Source: Butyrivibrio sp. AC2005 (lineage in GTDB: Bacteria; Bacillota; Clostridia; Lachnospirales; Lachnospiraceae). Taken from it: 60,810 bases of DNA. Under the pieces are notes generated by a model that did not search any database, was not told the DNA's origin, and saw only the letters and a list, made by a program, of their open reading frames with translations. Below are positions 58,931-60,810 of the stretch, piece after piece (position 1 is the first letter of the stretch; each line of letters starts with the position of its first letter). The stretch is from NCBI RefSeq assembly GCF_000424145.1, contig NZ_AUJI01000038.1:1-60810 (forward strand), read 5' to 3'. The translations under genes were made by a program, and so were the position numbers.

Positions 58931-59659
58931 TTGAAATATATGAGAAAGCTGTATGAAAAGAACAGGATATTATTTGCAGTTTTATGCATTGTTTTGTACT
59001 GCGTAGTTATGTCGTACTTAAAAGGAAATTTCGGATATCAGAGCATTGCAATGCTGCTTGGTATAACTGTCTTTGCGAATGGAATCATTCTTTTTGTAAA
59101 GAGAAATCATCTGGAAAAAGAATGTGGAATAGCCTCGTGGCCTGAGGATACAAAAAGGTTCTTATACTTTATCCCTATGTGGATATTGGCGACCGGGAAT
59201 CTTTGGGATGGTTTTGTACTGTCTTATCACGGAATTGAGCTTGTTATTGCAGTGCTTTCTATGATCCTGGTTGGATTTGTGGAAGAGATGTTGTTTAGGG
59301 GATTTCTTTTTACAGCAATGTTGTCAAAGGAAAGGACAGCAGTAGCTATAATTGTTTCTTCACTTACTTTTGGTATGGGGCACATTATTAACCTTTTTAC
59401 AGGACAGACAAGCTTTGAAACTATACTTCAGGTGATCTTTGCGGTTTCCTGGGGATTTATTCTTACATTTGTTTTTTATAAGAGTGGGAGCATTTTTCCA
59501 TGCATAATAGCCCACTCAATGATTGATGCCTTTTCTATGTTTGGGGATGACAACGCACTTGTGGATCAGATTTATGTTGGGGTTACAATTGTTGTAGCAA
59601 TTGTCTATTGCATTTACCTTGGAAAGATCAAAGAGGATGTAAAAAAGAATGAGAACTGA
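58931..59659 (+). CDS. CPBP family intramembrane glutamic endopeptidase
   Basis: The 242-aa protein has about seven transmembrane helices and the Abi/CAAX-protease motifs FVEEMLFRGFLF (EExxxR, near residue 118), FGMGHIIN (His) and CIIAHSMIDAFS. The start is TTG 58931, 6-7 bp after GGGGG; the next in-frame ATG (58940) is too far. Members process peptides or prenylated proteins, some for bacteriocin immunity. It overlaps the next gene by 11 bp. Confidence 0.9.
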   Translation: MKYMRKLYEKNRILFAVLCIVLYCVVMSYLKGNFGYQSIAMLLGITVFANGIILFVKRNHLEKECGIASWPEDTKRFLYFIPMWILATGNLWDGFVLSYHGIELVIAVLSMILVGFVEEMLFRGFLFTAMLSKERTAVAIIVSSLTFGMGHIINLFTGQTSFETILQVIFAVSWGFILTFVFYKSGSIFPCIIAHSMIDAFSMFGDDNALVDQIYVGVTIVVAIVYCIYLGKIKEDVKKNEN

Positions 59660-60524
59660 TATTAAATTCAAGAACTACACAGATGACAAGTATGATGCAT
59701 TATGTGGTTTTCTCATTGCATTAAATGAAAAAGATGATAGCCACATTAACTGGAACTGGGCGAGACTTGAATGGATGATTGAACATCCTGAATTTGATAA
59801 GAGCTTAAAGAACTCCATTGGCCTTTGGATTGTGGATGACAAAATTGTTGGCGCTGCAATTTACGATATGTATTTTGGCGAGGGCTTTTGCGGAGTTCTT
59901 CCGGAGTATAAAGATTTATATCAGGCCGTTCTGGAATATGCCTGCAATGAGCTTAAAGACGATTCCGGTTTTGGAATGGCAATCTGTGATGAAAATTCCA
60001 CTGAGATAGAGATAGTTCAAGAACTGGGATTTAAAATTGCCGATCAGGATGAGATCATAATGGAGAGAAAGCTTGATGATTCACTTGAAGCAAAACTCAC
60101 GGACGGGCTTAAATTCTTTTCCCCGGATCCCGTAAAAGATGCTTATGACCTTCAGTGGCTCTTCTGGCAGGGATTTGACCATGGCTATGACAAAGCAGAA
60201 TTTGAGCGGGAAGAAGAAATCGTTCCAAGAGTCAGGAAGCATTTTAACAAGAATTTGGGTGTTGCTGCTGTGAATGAAAAGGGAGAAATGGTGGCATGTT
60301 GTCTGCTATGGTATATGACAGAGACTGACTATGTTTATGTTGAGCCTGTATGCACTATTCCCTCATATAGAGGAAAAGGCGTTGCTAAGGCTGTTATCTT
60401 TGAAGCGCTGGGCAGAGCAAAAAAGCTTGGAGCAAAAAGAGCTTACGTCATTTCCGATATGGAATTCTATGAGAGGCTCGGCTTTAGAAAGAAGTATCAT
60501 TATTCATTTTGGTTTAAGAAATGA
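59649..60524 (+). CDS. GNAT family N-acetyltransferase, two-domain
   Basis: The 291-aa protein has a degenerate N-terminal GNAT-like half (about 1-140) and a functional C-terminal half with YVEPVCTIPSYRGKGVAKAVIFEALGRAKKLG and FYERLGFRKKYHYSFW. It overlaps the protease gene by 11 bp (translational coupling). Substrate unknown. Confidence 0.88.
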   Translation: MRTDIKFKNYTDDKYDALCGFLIALNEKDDSHINWNWARLEWMIEHPEFDKSLKNSIGLWIVDDKIVGAAIYDMYFGEGFCGVLPEYKDLYQAVLEYACNELKDDSGFGMAICDENSTEIEIVQELGFKIADQDEIIMERKLDDSLEAKLTDGLKFFSPDPVKDAYDLQWLFWQGFDHGYDKAEFEREEEIVPRVRKHFNKNLGVAAVNEKGEMVACCLLWYMTETDYVYVEPVCTIPSYRGKGVAKAVIFEALGRAKKLGAKRAYVISDMEFYERLGFRKKYHYSFWFKK

Positions 60525-60527
60525 TAT

Positions 60528-60545
60528 AAATCAGTGAAAAACAGA
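60528..60545 (+). repeat. Repeat R12, left half only
   Basis: AAATCAGTGAAAAACAGAG starts 4 bp after the GNAT stop and is cut within the first stem arm, where the insertion sequence end begins. Confidence 0.75.
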
Positions 60546-60584
60546 GGCTTCTGGCATGATGGTGGGTACTATGCCAGTCCTCTG
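60542..60584 (+). mobile_element. Left end of the insertion sequence (hairpin)
   Basis: CAGAGG (60542-60547) pairs with CCTCTG (60579-60584) and CTGGCAT (60551-60557) with ATGCCAG (60571-60577). The element probably begins near GGCTTCTGG at 60546-60554, because it interrupts R12 there. The right end lies beyond the window. Confidence 0.6.
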
Positions 60585-60603
60585 ATGTATATTTGCAATT
60601 GAA

Positions 60604-60693
60604 AAACCATCTGTGTTTCTGTAATGTATTAGCGTCCAAACTATACTACAGAGATACCAGAGGTACCCACAGATGGTTTCTGCTAATACATTA
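60604..60693 (+). promoter_or_regulatory. Interleaved inverted repeats over the transposase start
   Basis: AAACCATCTGTG (60604-60615) is complementary to CACAGATGGTTT (60668-60679), and TAATGTATTAGC (60622-60633) to GCTAATACATTA (60682-60693). The order a-b-a'-b' allows an H-type RNA pseudoknot or two alternative hairpins. Arm a' contains the transposase ATG (60673), so pairing would hide the start. Confidence 0.7.
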
Positions 60694-60810
60694 TGTAAAA
60701 AATTGCTCAATGTCAATCATGCTGTCGTAGAAGATGCAAACTTCTATCTTGATCGGGATGGTGTTACCCACCTCAGAATCCATGCGCGGACGGATAAATG
60801 GCATCAGGAT
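60673..60810 (+). CDS. ISL3 family transposase, N-terminus (partial at window edge)
   Basis: The frame is open from ATG 60673 to the window end (46 codons). It encodes NTLCKKLLNVNHAVVEDANF, then DGVTHLRIHARTDKWHQD, the region before the zinc finger of ISL3-type (IS204/IS1165) transposases. The rest of the enzyme lies to the right. Confidence 0.85.
   Translation, partial: MVSANTLCKKLLNVNHAVVEDANFYLDRDGVTHLRIHARTDKWHQD

Noticed and set aside
36087..60545. Integron attC sites
   Set aside because: The repeats lack GTTRRRY-type core sites and paired R/L boxes, stems are short, and there is no integrase in the window. REP-like or terminator repeats fit better.
1..60810. tRNA or rRNA genes
   Set aside because: I looked for CCA-ended cloverleaf segments and conserved rRNA stretches on both strands and saw none.

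Overview
The window reads as a chromosome segment of a low-GC, anaerobic, plant-fibre-degrading Firmicute. A rumen or gut Lachnospiraceae such as Butyrivibrio or Pseudobutyrivibrio is my inference. It rests on the pectin and galacturonate gene set, a CIRCE-controlled Hsp20, ferredoxin-type aldo/keto reductases, LytTR/GHKL signalling and several Lachnospiraceae-type DUF proteins. Almost every gene is on the plus strand; the exceptions are an AraC regulator (about 6 kb) and a broken Abi gene (28.5 kb).

Region 1 (0-5.6 kb) holds a MerR-controlled redox operon (DUF3737, MerR, two Fe-S aldo/keto reductases, a flavin reductase broken by an internal deletion, a flavodoxin-like reductase) and then an HrcA/CIRCE-regulated small heat-shock gene.

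Region 2 (5.6-26 kb) is a near-complete pectin utilisation locus. It has an AraC regulator facing an ABC importer, and intracellular rhamnogalacturonan acetylesterase, unsaturated rhamnogalacturonyl hydrolase, polygalacturonase and pectin methylesterase. These are followed by UxaC, UxaB, UxaA, KdgK, KduI, KduD and Eda, which take galacturonate and unsaturated uronates to pyruvate and glyceraldehyde 3-phosphate. The four pectin enzymes lack signal peptides, so oligosaccharides appear to be imported and finished inside the cell.

Region 3 (26-36 kb) has regulatory and surface genes, including two paralogous ECF sigma/anti-sigma operons that share a 14-bp palindrome downstream of the promoter. 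Between and beside them lie two broken toxins, each preceded by an apparently complete RNA element with its own promoter. One is an Abi_2 (AbiD/AbiF-like) gene with a structured leader. The other is a ToxN/AbiQ-like type III toxin cut to 60 residues, preceded by about three tandem ~36-nt ToxI-like repeats and a hairpin. I regard this pair of decayed RNA-antitoxin systems as the most distinctive find.

Region 4 (36-60.8 kb) is a mosaic of small resistance-like and regulatory genes: erythromycin-esterase-like, AAC(3)-like, many GNATs, MATE, MarR, TetR, BlaI, LytTR/GHKL, membrane proteases, a potassium channel and EFR1. They are grouped into short modules bounded by at least a dozen full or partial copies of a palindromic terminator-like repeat with a conserved AAGTGTAA-type box. 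Modules are partly duplicated and partly decayed: a LytTR plus 68-aa gene duplication, a yjdF/HExxH-protein tandem duplication with complementary losses, a MarR 3' duplication, and a transplanted tuf 3' end. The window ends in the start of an ISL3-family transposase inserted beside one of these repeats. A second repeat family of about 70 bp with a covarying hairpin occurs at 4.9, 35.4 (twice, in frame inside a gene) and 55.8 kb.
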